Source: Nisaea nitritireducens (GTDB taxonomy: Bacteria; Pseudomonadota; Alphaproteobacteria; Thalassobaculales; Thalassobaculaceae). Taken from it: a DNA stretch of 64,000 bases. This document shows positions 49,889 through 58,836 of this stretch, piece by piece; position 1 is the stretch's first letter; each line of letters begins with the position of its first letter. The position numbers and the translations under genes are program-made. The notes beneath the pieces were generated by a model. That model worked only from the letters and a program-made list of their open reading frames with translations. It ran no database searches and was not told the origin of the DNA. The stretch covers positions 1 through 64,000 of the forward strand of contig NZ_JACZFS010000027.1 of assembly GCF_014904795.1 (NCBI RefSeq), given 5' to 3'.

Positions 49889-51628
49889 TTATGAATTCCC
49901 CGAATGGGCGCGCCGCGCCGCATGCCGCCCGGCGACATAGGCAAAGGCGATTGCCGGTCCCAGATTGATGCCCGGAGCCGGGTAGACGCCTCCCATGACC
50001 GACTGCATGTCGTTGCCGCAGGCATAAAGCCCGGGTATCGGCTGGCTGTCCGCATCGACCAGCCGCGCCTCGGTATCCGTCAGCAAACCGGTGGCCGCGC
50101 CGATATCCCCCGGCCAGAGCCGGATGGCGTAGTAGGGCGGCGTCCTGACCGGGCCGAGCGTCGGGTTCGGGCCATGGGACGGATCGCCGTTGGCGCGCTC
50201 ATAGACGGTTGTTCCCCGGCTGAAATCGAGATCGATGCCGGTTTCGGCGAAACCGTTCATCCGCGCGACAGTGTCGACAAGGCCAGCAGCGTCAATGCCC
50301 AGTTCACCAGCAAGGTCTGCCAGCGTTTCCGCCTGCACCAGATATCCATCTTCCAGAAAAGGCCGAAGGCCCCGCCCGCCTGGCCGCACCATGCCGAGCC
50401 CGTACTTCCGTAGCCCTTCAGCGTCGGTGATCTCGAAGGCAGGAATGGTGGAGCCGTCCCGGCTCGCAGCGTACATGGCCGCCACGAACTCATGATAGGA
50501 GCGGCTTTCGTTGACGAACCGCCGCCCGTCCCGGCCAACCGAGAAAATGCCGGGCTTGGACCGGTCGAGAACGAAATGCGGGAACACCGCCATGCTGCCG
50601 TCCTTGCGCTGGCGGCGCGACACCGGCGCCCAGAATACCGGCTGCTCCGCACCCTCCCCATAGCGGGAACCGAGCCTGAGCGCGATATCATGCAGCGCGC
50701 CGGTATTGCCGGGGGCCGCCGGGCTGAATTCCGGCTGCGGTTCGGGCAGCATCTCCCGGCGCCGCTCCGGGTGACGGGCGAAGCCGCCGGATGCGAGGAT
50801 CACCCCTCCCCGCGCCCGCAGCCTGAGATCCCCGCCTTTGGTGCAAACCAGAGCACTTGTGCCTTCCGGGCCAACCGAAATATCGAGGATTTCGGTCTCC
50901 GTCATCAGTGTGACCCCGAGATCCCGCAGGGTTTTCAGCAACCGGCCAGTCAGCGCATTTCCCATCACCAACCGCGCCCCGCGCCCGTGGCGCAGACGGT
51001 CGACGGCATAGCCCGCAATCAGACGGGCACCATGGGCCAGCGATTTCAGCGATCGCGTCATCTTCAGCAGATGGCCGATATCGTCCCGGTCGACCATCAT
51101 CCCGTCCAGGATGGTAAACTCCGGGATCGGGGGCCGCAGAATGCCGAGCGCCTTTCCGAGTGTCCCGCCGTCGAACGGCAGCGCCTCAAGCGCCCGCCCG
51201 CCCGCAGCGGAACCTTCCAGCTCGAAGAGATAATCAGGGTGGAACGGGCGGGCTCGAAATTGCACTGCCGTGTTTTCTTCCAGCCGCCGCACCGCTTCCG
51301 GACCGGCGCGCAGGAAGGTTTCCCGCATCGCTTTCGGCGCCCGGTTGCCGACAGCGGCATCGAGGAACGCGGTCGCCCTCTCCGGACTGTCCTCCGAGCC
51401 GACCTCCTGTGCATGCTTCGTATTGGGAATCCAGACCGTCCCGGCGGACAGCGCCGAGGTGCCGCCGACGAACTCGGAACGCTCGACCAGAAGCGTCCGG
51501 GCGCCGTCGAGCGCGGCGAAAACCGCAGCGGCCATCCCAGCCGCCCCACCACCAAGCACAATCACATCCCAGTCGTCGGGTGCCTGTTCAGATTTTGCGG
51601 ATATGGAGGCGATTTTGGGATCGGACAT
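49889..51628 (-). CDS. FAD-dependent dehydrogenase, 3-ketosteroid 1-dehydrogenase-like (FAD_binding_2)
   Basis: From ATG 51628 the protein is 579 residues. The N-terminal dinucleotide motif is VIVLGGGAAGMAAAVFAALDGARTLLVERSEFVGGTSALSAG. The C-terminal FAD segment is YACGNDMQSVMGGVYPAPGINLGPAIAFAYVAGRHAA, as in KstD and related fumarate reductase-like enzymes. It could desaturate a ring ketone or a similar substrate. It stands alone, divergent from the IclR gene, and just upstream of the TRAP operon on the same strand (157-base gap). Substrate unknown. Confidence 0.85.
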   Translation of the reverse strand: MSDPKIASISAKSEQAPDDWDVIVLGGGAAGMAAAVFAALDGARTLLVERSEFVGGTSALSAGTVWIPNTKHAQEVGSEDSPERATAFLDAAVGNRAPKAMRETFLRAGPEAVRRLEENTAVQFRARPFHPDYLFELEGSAAGGRALEALPFDGGTLGKALGILRPPIPEFTILDGMMVDRDDIGHLLKMTRSLKSLAHGARLIAGYAVDRLRHGRGARLVMGNALTGRLLKTLRDLGVTLMTETEILDISVGPEGTSALVCTKGGDLRLRARGGVILASGGFARHPERRREMLPEPQPEFSPAAPGNTGALHDIALRLGSRYGEGAEQPVFWAPVSRRQRKDGSMAVFPHFVLDRSKPGIFSVGRDGRRFVNESRSYHEFVAAMYAASRDGSTIPAFEITDAEGLRKYGLGMVRPGGRGLRPFLEDGYLVQAETLADLAGELGIDAAGLVDTVARMNGFAETGIDLDFSRGTTVYERANGDPSHGPNPTLGPVRTPPYYAIRLWPGDIGAATGLLTDTEARLVDADSQPIPGLYACGNDMQSVMGGVYPAPGINLGPAIAFAYVAGRHAARRAHSGNS

Positions 51629-51694
51629 TGAGTGCACTCTTGCTGCCGGATTGTGTCGGACAAGCCGATCATAGAGGCTCCCAATCCGAAACAT

Positions 51695-51711
51695 GATTCA
51701 AAATTAGAATC
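51695..51711. promoter_or_regulatory. Short inverted repeat between the flavoprotein and iclR genes
   Basis: GATTC and GAATC arms flank AAAATTA (51695-51711). The site sits in the 185-base divergent gap and could bind the IclR protein encoded next door. The arms are short, so this is weak evidence. Confidence 0.3.
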
Positions 51712-51813
51712 TCTTTCCACTTTCTGATTTCACCGATGTAACCTGCAGGCTGACAAAGACGGCGGGACCGCCTGCCCGGATACCGGAGTCGCGACAATGA
51801 ACGGAGTTGAGCA

Positions 51814-52674
51814 GTGAGCAGCGCCCTCGAACGCGGCCTTCGCATTCTCGAGCTGATGGTCGGCCACCCGGGTGGCATGCCGGTAAGCGGCATCGCTTCC
51901 GCGCTCGACATGCCGGTTTCCGGCGTGCACCGGCAGCTGAAAGAGTTGGCCCGGCTCGGCTATGTCCGGCAGGCGCGTGAGCAGGGCGATTATCTGCTCA
52001 GCGTGAAGCTCTCAGCCCTCGGTCTCGGCTTTCTCGGCCGGTCCGGGGTGACAGACATCGCACAGCCCATTCTCGACCGGCTGGCGGCGGCAAGTACCGA
52101 ATTGATCCGGCTCTCCGTCATCGACGGGGACAGGCTGGTCTGGGTCGCCGTCGCACAGGGGGCAACAGGCGGTCTGCGCTACGACCCGGGGCGCGAGCAG
52201 GGCGTATCGCTGCATCTCGCCAGCACGGCGGGCGGGCAGGCATGGCTCGCCAGTATGAGCGATGAGAACGCGATTGCGCTGATCAGCCGGCAGGGCCTGA
52301 CACCGACCGGATACGAGTCGGGACCCGGCGCCCCGGCAAGCCTGACGGCATTGCTCGCCGCCCTGAGCGAAGCCCGCGCAAACGGTTACGCCCTGACCAT
52401 CAACAGCTACATGATCGGCATGGCGGCGATGGCGGTGCCGGTCCGGTTCGGAAACGCCGGCCCCGTGGTCGGTTGCCTGTCAATCGCAGGGCCATCGGTC
52501 CGGCTAGACAAGGCACGTGTCACCAGCCTGGCGCCGGTATTGGCCGAGGCTGCCGCCGAACTTTCGGCCGCAGCCGATGCGTCGCAATTCTTCAGCCGTC
52601 TGGGCCATGAATATGGCGGGATATCGGATCAGCCCCCGGCCCAACCCCCAGCAAAATCGGCAAGATCGCAATGA
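51814..52674 (+). CDS. IclR family transcriptional regulator
   Basis: A protein of 286 residues from a GTG with GGAG 7 bases upstream. The N-terminal winged helix (ALERGLRILELMVGHPGGMPVSGIASALDMPVSGVHRQLKELARLGYVRQ) and the C-terminal IclR effector domain (LVWVAVAQGATGGLRYDPGREQGVSLHLASTAGGQAWLA, then GMAAMAVPVRFGNAGPVVGCLSIAGPSVR) are clear. The tail is rich in Pro, Ala and Ser. Its stop overlaps the next ATG (ATGA), so it is translated with the cluster it presumably controls. Confidence 0.88.
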   Translation: MSSALERGLRILELMVGHPGGMPVSGIASALDMPVSGVHRQLKELARLGYVRQAREQGDYLLSVKLSALGLGFLGRSGVTDIAQPILDRLAAASTELIRLSVIDGDRLVWVAVAQGATGGLRYDPGREQGVSLHLASTAGGQAWLASMSDENAIALISRQGLTPTGYESGPGAPASLTALLAALSEARANGYALTINSYMIGMAAMAVPVRFGNAGPVVGCLSIAGPSVRLDKARVTSLAPVLAEAAAELSAAADASQFFSRLGHEYGGISDQPPAQPPAKSARSQ

Positions 52675-53477
52675 CACGCGCCTATTCCCTCGCCTACCTG
52701 ACCGGCAATGGCGTCAATCCTGTATCCGCCGTCGGCATCGCCGCCGAGCACGGCTACCACATGGTGAGCTTCCGGCTGCTGCCGGCCGGCCCCGGCGACA
52801 GCCTCTTTCCGCTGCTCACGGACGACGCCCTGCTGCGCGAGGTGAAGGCGGCACTCCGCGACACAGGGATCACCATGGCCGACGCGGAAATGATCCGCCT
52901 GAACGCCGAAACGAAAATCGAAGATTTCACACCGTTTCTCAACCGGATCGCCGAGCTTGGTGCACGGCATGTGCTGGTCGCCGTCGACGATCTCGATCCC
53001 GTTCGCAGCCAGGATAGCTACACCGCCCTTTGCGCCCGGCTCGGCACCTACCGCCTGACAGCCGATCTCGAATTCATGCCTTGGACCGGGGTGAAGGATC
53101 TGGCCCATGCAAGGCGCATGGTCGAGGCAGCCGATCATCCATCCGCAGCCGTCCTGTTCGACAGCCTGCATTTCGACCGCTGCGGCTCAACCCTGGAAGA
53201 GTTCGCCGCCCTGCCGCCGGACCTGATGAACTATGTGCAGATCTGCGACGGACCGGTGCCTTATGACCCGTCAGACGCGGAACTGATCAGGGTTGCCCGG
53301 ACGGCACGACTTATCCCCGGAGACGGCGGCATCGATCTCGCCTCCATCGCCGCCCTGATCCCGAAGGACATGACCGTCAGCGTCGAGGTTCCGAACCATG
53401 CTCTGGCCGAAACCATCGGTGCCTCAGAGATCGCCCGGCGTGCATTGCAGGCAACGAAGATCCTGCTCGGCGACTGA
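52671..53477 (+). CDS. Xylose isomerase-like TIM barrel protein (AP endonuclease 2 family)
   Basis: A protein of 268 residues. TIM-barrel signals include AAEHGYHMVSFRLLPAGPGD, ITMADAEMIRLN, LEFMPWTGVKDLAHARRMVEAADHPSAAVLFDSLHFDRCG and late MTVSVEVPNHAL, giving Glu, Asp, His and Glu residues at places typical of metal sites in sugar isomerases and epimerases. Coupled to iclR by ATGA. The family acts on sugars, hydroxypyruvate or inosose; the cluster does not reveal which. Confidence 0.82.
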   Translation: MTRAYSLAYLTGNGVNPVSAVGIAAEHGYHMVSFRLLPAGPGDSLFPLLTDDALLREVKAALRDTGITMADAEMIRLNAETKIEDFTPFLNRIAELGARHVLVAVDDLDPVRSQDSYTALCARLGTYRLTADLEFMPWTGVKDLAHARRMVEAADHPSAAVLFDSLHFDRCGSTLEEFAALPPDLMNYVQICDGPVPYDPSDAELIRVARTARLIPGDGGIDLASIAALIPKDMTVSVEVPNHALAETIGASEIARRALQATKILLGD

Positions 53478-53518
53478 AGGCAGAGACAACCAGCAAGAAA
53501 CCAAGGGAGTGAAACGAC

Positions 53519-54229
53519 ATGGCTTTGACCGGCAGCGCCTTTCTGGCGCTTTGGCACGATATCGACCCGCCATCCCAGACCGAATACATGGAATGGCATA
53601 CCCGTGAGCATATGCCCGAGCGGCTGTCGATCCCCGGCTTCACCATCGGCAAGCGGCTGATCAATCACGATGTTCCGCGCTACCGCTACGGCACGGTTTA
53701 TGGCGGCGAGACTGTCGAAGTGTTCCGTTCGCGCGCCTATCTCGAACGGCTTAACAATCCGACCGACTGGTCCAACAAGGTGCAGCCGACCTTCCGCAAT
53801 TTCCTGCGCGTGGCCTGCGACAGGGTTGCGTCGGCCGGTGTGGGCGAAGGCGGTGCGATGGCCACGATCCGTCTCGATTTCGCGGACGGGTCCGGAGCGG
53901 ACAAGGTTCGCACTGGGGCGCAGTCCCTCGCCGACGTCCTGCTGAAGGTCACCGGCGCCTGCGGCGTTCATATCGGTCTCGCCCGAACGGAAGTCTCCGG
54001 AGTGAAGACCAGGGAGACCGAGCTCCGGCCCGGCATGGCGGAGAAGGAATTCGACGTCGTCGTCCTGATCGAGGGCAGTGGCGCGCCTGAACTGGAGGCC
54101 TCCGTCCCTGAGTTCCAGGCAGTCATCGCTGAGAGCAGTATCGGCGTCAGCAACCCGCAAACGATCGTCTACAACCTCGCCTATCAGCTCACTGCCGCAG
54201 ATATGGCTGGCACGGAGGGCGCGCGATGA
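53519..54229 (+). CDS. Uncharacterised protein, likely dimeric alpha/beta-barrel (EthD-like) fold
   Basis: A protein of 236 residues. The start (FLALWHDIDPPSQTEYMEWHTREHMPERLSIPGFTIGKRL) resembles the ferredoxin-like halves of EthD/DABB proteins, which often have an EWH..HMPER motif. A second, more divergent half follows from about residue 110. I recognise no catalytic site. Its stop overlaps the epimerase ATG (ATGA). Named from fold resemblance only; function not known. Confidence 0.65.
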   Translation: MALTGSAFLALWHDIDPPSQTEYMEWHTREHMPERLSIPGFTIGKRLINHDVPRYRYGTVYGGETVEVFRSRAYLERLNNPTDWSNKVQPTFRNFLRVACDRVASAGVGEGGAMATIRLDFADGSGADKVRTGAQSLADVLLKVTGACGVHIGLARTEVSGVKTRETELRPGMAEKEFDVVVLIEGSGAPELEASVPEFQAVIAESSIGVSNPQTIVYNLAYQLTAADMAGTEGAR

Positions 54230-55125
54230 AGGTCCTGATCACGGGTGGCGGCGGTTTCCTCGGCGCATGGCTCATCAAGCGACTGAATGCGCGCGGTATC
54301 GAAGCCCGGGTGTTCGACCGCAAGGAAGACCGCTCCATCCTGCGGGAGATCATCGGCGATGAAGCGGGCGATATCGACTGGGTGAGCGGCGACATTACCG
54401 ACACGGACCGGGTCCGGGAGGCGGCGCGCGGCTGCGGCTTCGCGGTTCACCTCGCCGCCCTGCTGACCCCGGACTGCGCCGCTAATCCGGTGCTCGGCGC
54501 GCAGGTGAACCTGATCGGCACACTCAACGTCTTCGAGGCAGCGAAAGCGGAAGGCATGCGCGGCATCGCCTATGCCAGCAGCGCCTCCGCACTGGCGCCG
54601 GATGACGCCGCGGATCTGAGCCCGGTTACCCATTACGGTGCCTACAAGCTTGCTTGCGAAGGCTGCGCCCGGGCCTACTGGATAGAATCCGGCATTTCCA
54701 GCATCGGTTTCCGCCCGGCCATCGTCTACGGCCCGGCCCGGGAAACAGGCATCTCCGCCGGTCCTTCGGTGGCCTGCCGCGAGGCTGTGGCGGGACGGCC
54801 CTACACAATCGGCTATTCCGGCGCGGCGGATCTGATCTTCGTGGACGATGTGGCGGCGCTCTGCGAAGCGGCGGCCCTGAAGCCTTTCGAGGGCGCCCAT
54901 GTCATCACTCTGTCCGGCGAGATGGTGGATGTCAGCGCCATCGCCGAGGCCATCCAGGATCAGGTGCCGGGCGCCCGGATCAACTGGGACGGCCCTCTCC
55001 TGCCGATCCCGGCGCACATGGAGCGGACCCCGACCGAGGATCTGCTGGGGCCACTGCCACGCACATCCCTGAAGGACGGTATCGCGCAGACCATCGCGCA
55101 CTACCGTCCCGGCCGGAACGCGTGA
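54226..55125 (+). CDS. NAD-dependent epimerase/dehydratase family protein (extended SDR)
   Basis: A protein of 299 residues. The Rossmann motif is LITGGGGFLGAWLIKRLNARG; later come HLAALLTPDCAANPVLGAQVNLIGTLNVFEAA, the catalytic Tyr and Lys in HYGAYKLACEG and a UDP-sugar epimerase-like GFRPAIVYGPAR. It is short for the family but complete. It would oxidise, epimerise or dehydrate a sugar or hydroxy acid. Fourth gene of the IclR cluster. Confidence 0.85.
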   Translation: MKVLITGGGGFLGAWLIKRLNARGIEARVFDRKEDRSILREIIGDEAGDIDWVSGDITDTDRVREAARGCGFAVHLAALLTPDCAANPVLGAQVNLIGTLNVFEAAKAEGMRGIAYASSASALAPDDAADLSPVTHYGAYKLACEGCARAYWIESGISSIGFRPAIVYGPARETGISAGPSVACREAVAGRPYTIGYSGAADLIFVDDVAALCEAAALKPFEGAHVITLSGEMVDVSAIAEAIQDQVPGARINWDGPLLPIPAHMERTPTEDLLGPLPRTSLKDGIAQTIAHYRPGRNA

Positions 55126-55130
55126 GCACC

Positions 55131-55517
55131 ATGACGCGCGACGCGCTGATTGCCTTGGTTCAGAGCTACTTTTCCGGCGTGGACGGAGAGGACCTGGACC
55201 AGGTGCTTGCGACCCTGACGGAGGACTGCCGCTTTTCCGTCGAAACCCACGATGTCGCGCTCAACGGTCATGCCGAAATCGGCGGGATGATGACGCAGCT
55301 ATGGAGCCGTCACAAAGCCGTTCTTCATGACAACTTCCAATTTGTCTGTGACCCGGAGAACGGTGCGATCGCGGCACGTTTCCGGGTCGTCAACACGCTG
55401 CATGACGGCACACAGGTCCATAAATCGAACTGCAACTTCTTCACCCTGAAGAACGGAAAGTTCGATACGGTCGCCGTCTACATGGCCGGCGAGAACACCC
55501 TGGAACGCAAGCCCTAG
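55131..55517 (+). CDS. SnoaL-like / NTF2-fold protein
   Basis: A protein of 128 residues from ATG 55131. A GTG at 55122 overlaps the epimerase stop as GTGA and is an alternative start. The NTF2-like pattern is LIALVQSYFSGVDGEDLDQVLATLTEDCRFSVETHDVALNGHAEIGGMM, with FRVVNTLHDGTQVHKSNCNFFTLKNGKFDTVAVYM at the end. Such folds serve as small isomerases, dehydratases or binding proteins. Last plus-strand gene of the IclR cluster; its TAG shares the bases CTAG with the stop of the convergent flavin reductase-like gene. Confidence 0.78.
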   Translation: MTRDALIALVQSYFSGVDGEDLDQVLATLTEDCRFSVETHDVALNGHAEIGGMMTQLWSRHKAVLHDNFQFVCDPENGAIAARFRVVNTLHDGTQVHKSNCNFFTLKNGKFDTVAVYMAGENTLERKP

Positions 55518-56128
55518 CGGCCGTCCGGGCGCTTCATCTCGAAGGTATCCCGGCTGGTCGCATAGAGGTTCGCGCCCAGCCGCCCGATTGTATCCAGTCC
55601 GATATGGTCGATATGGAGCTTCTCCTCGTCGAGCACCAGCGCATCGCGGACGGAGATGCTCTGCACCTCACCGACAACGATCTCGCGCCGGTTGCCCAAC
55701 TCAAGCGTCGTGTGCCGTGTGCATTCCAGAGCGACCGGCGCCTCGGCAATGCGGGGCGGTTTGATGGTCTGGGACGGCTCCACCGTGAACCCGGCGAGCG
55801 GAATCTCGGACTCGCCATGCGGCAGGGGCGTCGAGCAGGCGTTCATCTTCTCCGCCATGGCCCGGTCAACGATATTGACCACAAACTCCCGGCTATCGCG
55901 GATGTTCCGCGAAGTGTCCTTCGGGGAACCGTCCGGCCGCGCTTCCAGCCCGAGAACCACCATGCAGGGATCAAAGGCGATGGCATTGAAGAAAGAGAAC
56001 GGCGCGGCATTGACGACCCCGGCCTCATCAATCGTGGTCACCAGGGCGATGGGACGCGGGGTCACCACATTGCGCAGCAGCTTGTAGGCATCCGTCGCCG
56101 AGAGATCGGCCAGATTGAAGGTCTTCAT
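55514..56128 (-). CDS. Flavin reductase-like, FMN-binding split-barrel protein
   Basis: A protein of 204 residues. The split-barrel pattern is visible: LLRNVVTPRPIALVTTIDEAGVVNAAPFSFFNAIAFDPCMVVLGL, KDTSRNIRDSREFVVNIVD and LECTRHTTLELGNRREIVVGEVQSI. The family binds FMN and reduces flavins or acts as an oxidoreductase. It begins directly after the TAA of the PuuE-like gene, so the two form an operon. Its stop overlaps that of the convergent SnoaL-like gene. Confidence 0.85.
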   Translation of the reverse strand: MKTFNLADLSATDAYKLLRNVVTPRPIALVTTIDEAGVVNAAPFSFFNAIAFDPCMVVLGLEARPDGSPKDTSRNIRDSREFVVNIVDRAMAEKMNACSTPLPHGESEIPLAGFTVEPSQTIKPPRIAEAPVALECTRHTTLELGNRREIVVGEVQSISVRDALVLDEEKLHIDHIGLDTIGRLGANLYATSRDTFEMKRPDGR

Positions 56129-57055
56129 TTACGGGTTCCGTTTTGTGACAGGAGAATGGTGGGCGATCCAGTGCCGCGCGATATCGACCCGGCGCGTGAC
56201 CCAGACATCACTGTGCGACAGCACATGGTCCAGAAACCGGGCCAGCGCCCGCGCCCGTCCCGGGCGACCGACCAGGCGCGTGTGCAGGCCGATGGACAAC
56301 ATCTTCGGGGCGTCCGCCCCCTCTTCGTACAACTGGTCGAAACTGTCTTTCAGATGATTGAAGAAGTCATGGCCGGAACCGTAGGAGGCCGGCGCACCGA
56401 ACTTCACGTCATTGGTGTCCAGCGTATAGGGAATTACCAGGTGGTCTTTGCCCGCGACGCGTTCCCAATACGGCAAATCGTCGGAATAGGAATCTGAATC
56501 GTAGAGGAAGCCGCCCTCCTCCACGAGGAGGCGCCGCGTATTGTCGCTCGGTGCATAGCGGCAGTACCAGCCGTAGGGCCGGTCCCCGGTCAGGCGCCGG
56601 ATGCTCTCGATCGCCTTTTCGATATGCTCACGCTCAGTGGCCTCGTCCAGCTCATATTGATTGACCCATCGCCAGCCATGGCCGGCGATGTCGTACCCGG
56701 CCTCGGCAAAAGCCTCCGTCAAGGCCGGCGCCCTCTCCAGCGCCAGGGCACAGCCGAATATTGTCATCGGAATGCCGCGCTCCCGGAACAGGCGCAGGAC
56801 GCGCCAGGCTCCAGCCCGCGGGCCGTAGTCGTACAGGCTCTCCAACCCGAGATCGCGCTTTCCGGCCGGGTGTCTCCCCCCGACGACCTCGGACAGGCCG
56901 CCTTCGTTGCGCGCGTCGCCATGCAGGACATTCGTCTCCGACCCCTCCTCGATATTGAGGACGAAATTGACCGCAATCCGCGCCTTGCCCGGCCATTTCG
57001 GATCAGGAGTCTGGCCCGCGTAGCCGTTCATGTCGCGGGGATACTGGTCGGACAT
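56129..57055 (-). CDS. PuuE-like allantoinase (polysaccharide deacetylase family)
   Basis: A protein of 308 residues. The start DPKWPGKARIAVNFVLNIEEGSE, then YDIAGHGWRWVNQYELDEATEREHI, GDRPYGWYCRYAPSDNTRRLLVEEGGFLYDSDSYSDDLPYW and MLSIGLHTRLVGRPGRA follow PuuE enzymes well. These open allantoin to allantoate without a metal-dependent urease-type site. It is closer to PuuE than the paralogue at 1169-2113. No uricase or allantoate hydrolase gene accompanies it, so another cyclic ureide or amide is possible. Its stop abuts the flavin reductase-like gene. Confidence 0.82.
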   Translation of the reverse strand: MSDQYPRDMNGYAGQTPDPKWPGKARIAVNFVLNIEEGSETNVLHGDARNEGGLSEVVGGRHPAGKRDLGLESLYDYGPRAGAWRVLRLFRERGIPMTIFGCALALERAPALTEAFAEAGYDIAGHGWRWVNQYELDEATEREHIEKAIESIRRLTGDRPYGWYCRYAPSDNTRRLLVEEGGFLYDSDSYSDDLPYWERVAGKDHLVIPYTLDTNDVKFGAPASYGSGHDFFNHLKDSFDQLYEEGADAPKMLSIGLHTRLVGRPGRARALARFLDHVLSHSDVWVTRRVDIARHWIAHHSPVTKRNP

Positions 57056-57206
57056 TTTTTACCTCGTTCGCATTACAGCGGGGAGAAGGAGACAGGACAC
57101 ATTCGCGAGCGGGCCATTGCCCGTTGGAGATGATCAGGATGAATTGAGTATCGTAACGCCGCAAGGGCAACCCGGTCGCCCTCGGCAAAGAGCGCTTGTC
57201 GGTCCC

Positions 57207-57240
57207 AACAAAAAAAGGAGGCACCCTTTCGAGTGCCTCC
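57207..57240 (-). terminator. Rho-independent terminator after the sodium:alanine symporter gene
   Basis: GGAGGCAC (57217-57224) pairs with GTGCCTCC (57233-57240) around CCTTTCGA. On the minus strand the stem is followed by a run of U residues (TTTTTTTGTTGGG). It lies 36 bases after the symporter stop at 57277. The remaining gap to 57056 holds nothing I recognise. Confidence 0.9.
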
Positions 57241-57276
57241 TCCGATCTCAAGCAGATCAGACGTTGTGAACGCCGT

Positions 57277-58824
57277 CTATTTCTTGAACTTCTTGATCTC
57301 GCCCGACTTCAGACGCTCGACATAGGACGTCATCTCGTTCTTCACGACGCCCATCAGGAAGTAGAGGCCGATGATGTTGACCACCGCCATGGCGAAGATC
57401 GCCGCGTCGGAGAAGTCGATCACCGGGCCGAGATTCGCGGCCGCACCGATCACCACGAAAACGCAGAAGATCAGCTTGAACACGAGCTCCGCCGTCTTCC
57501 CTTCGCCGAACAGATAAGTCCAGCTTTTCAGCCCGTAATAGGACCAGGAAATCATGGTCGAGAACGCAAACAGGATGACCGCGATTGCCAGAACGTACGG
57601 GAACCAGCTCACCGCAGAGCCGAAGGCGGCGGACGTCAAGGCAACGCCCGTATTTCCGTCCACCGTCGCGATGTGGTTGCCGTTGAGCATGTAGTTCCCC
57701 GTTGCCGGGTCAGAGATCAGCTGGCCGGAGATCGTGATCACCAGGGCCGTCATCGTGCAGATCACCACCGTATCGATGAACGGCTCCAGCAGGGAGACAA
57801 AGCCTTCCGTAATCGGCTCTTTCGTCCGCACCGCGGAGTGCGCGATAGCGGCCGAGCCGACGCCGGCCTCGTTCGAGAAGGCGGCGCGCTTGAAGCCCTG
57901 GATCAGGGCCCCGACAAAACCGCCGGCAATCCCGAGACCGGTGAATGCGCCCTCGAAGATCTGGCCGAATGCCCAGCCGATATTGTCGTAATTCACCGCC
58001 AGAATGATCACCGCCGCCGCGACATAGAGAATGCCCATGAACGGCACGACTTTCTCGGTCACACGGGCGATCGATTTCACACCACCGACGATGACGGCGA
58101 AGACAACTGCCGCGAAGATCAGACCGGTGATCCAGCCCGGATAGTCGCCGAGAATGCCGGAGATCTGGGCGTGAGCCTGATTGGCTTGGAACATGTTCCC
58201 GCCGCCCAATGCACCGAGAATGCAGAAGATCGCGAACAGAACCGCCAGGATCTTGCCGCCGGGAAGTCCCTTTTCGGCAAAGCCCTTGGAGATGTAATAC
58301 ATCGGGCCACCGGAGACGGTGCCGTCTGCGTACTCATTCCGGTATTTCACACCGAGCGTACATTCGGTGAACTTGGAGGCCATCCCCATCAGACCGGCAA
58401 GGATCATCCAGAATGTCGCCCCCGGACCGCCGATCCCGACGGCAACGGCAACACCTGCAATATTTCCGAGACCAACCGTCCCGGACAACGCGGTGGCCAG
58501 AGCCTGGAAGTGGCTGACCTCACCAGCATCGTTCGGATCGGCATAATCGCCTTTCACAAGTTCGATCGAATGCTTGAAGTACCGGAACTGCACGAAGCCG
58601 AAATAGAGCGTGAATACCGTCGCGGCGATTACCAGCCACATCACGATCCAGGGAAAGCTGGTCCCCGGGATCGGAGCAAAGATAAGACTGACAAACGGGC
58701 CCGTGATTGTTGCGAAGATCGCATTGACCTTTGCATCCAGGCTTTCAGCTTCCTGCGCGAGAGCCGGGGTGCTGATCACCCCCATGAGCAATGCGAACAT
58801 TGCCCCCAGATTAAATCTTTTCAT
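57277..58824 (-). CDS. Sodium:alanine symporter family protein (AGCS)
   Basis: A protein of 515 residues with a signal-like N-terminal segment and about ten membrane segments. AGCS landmarks are HFQALATALSGTVGLGNIAGVAVAVGIGGPGATFWMILAGLMGMASKFTECTLGVKYR, then GGPMYYI and FSNEAGVGSAAIAHSAVRTKEPITEGFVSLLEPFIDTVVICTMTALVI. It takes up alanine or glycine with sodium across the inner membrane. It is 12 bases downstream of a universal stress protein gene, and a strong terminator follows. Confidence 0.92.
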   Translation of the reverse strand: MKRFNLGAMFALLMGVISTPALAQEAESLDAKVNAIFATITGPFVSLIFAPIPGTSFPWIVMWLVIAATVFTLYFGFVQFRYFKHSIELVKGDYADPNDAGEVSHFQALATALSGTVGLGNIAGVAVAVGIGGPGATFWMILAGLMGMASKFTECTLGVKYRNEYADGTVSGGPMYYISKGFAEKGLPGGKILAVLFAIFCILGALGGGNMFQANQAHAQISGILGDYPGWITGLIFAAVVFAVIVGGVKSIARVTEKVVPFMGILYVAAAVIILAVNYDNIGWAFGQIFEGAFTGLGIAGGFVGALIQGFKRAAFSNEAGVGSAAIAHSAVRTKEPITEGFVSLLEPFIDTVVICTMTALVITISGQLISDPATGNYMLNGNHIATVDGNTGVALTSAAFGSAVSWFPYVLAIAVILFAFSTMISWSYYGLKSWTYLFGEGKTAELVFKLIFCVFVVIGAAANLGPVIDFSDAAIFAMAVVNIIGLYFLMGVVKNEMTSYVERLKSGEIKKFKK

Positions 58825-58836
58825 TATCGCCCCCTC

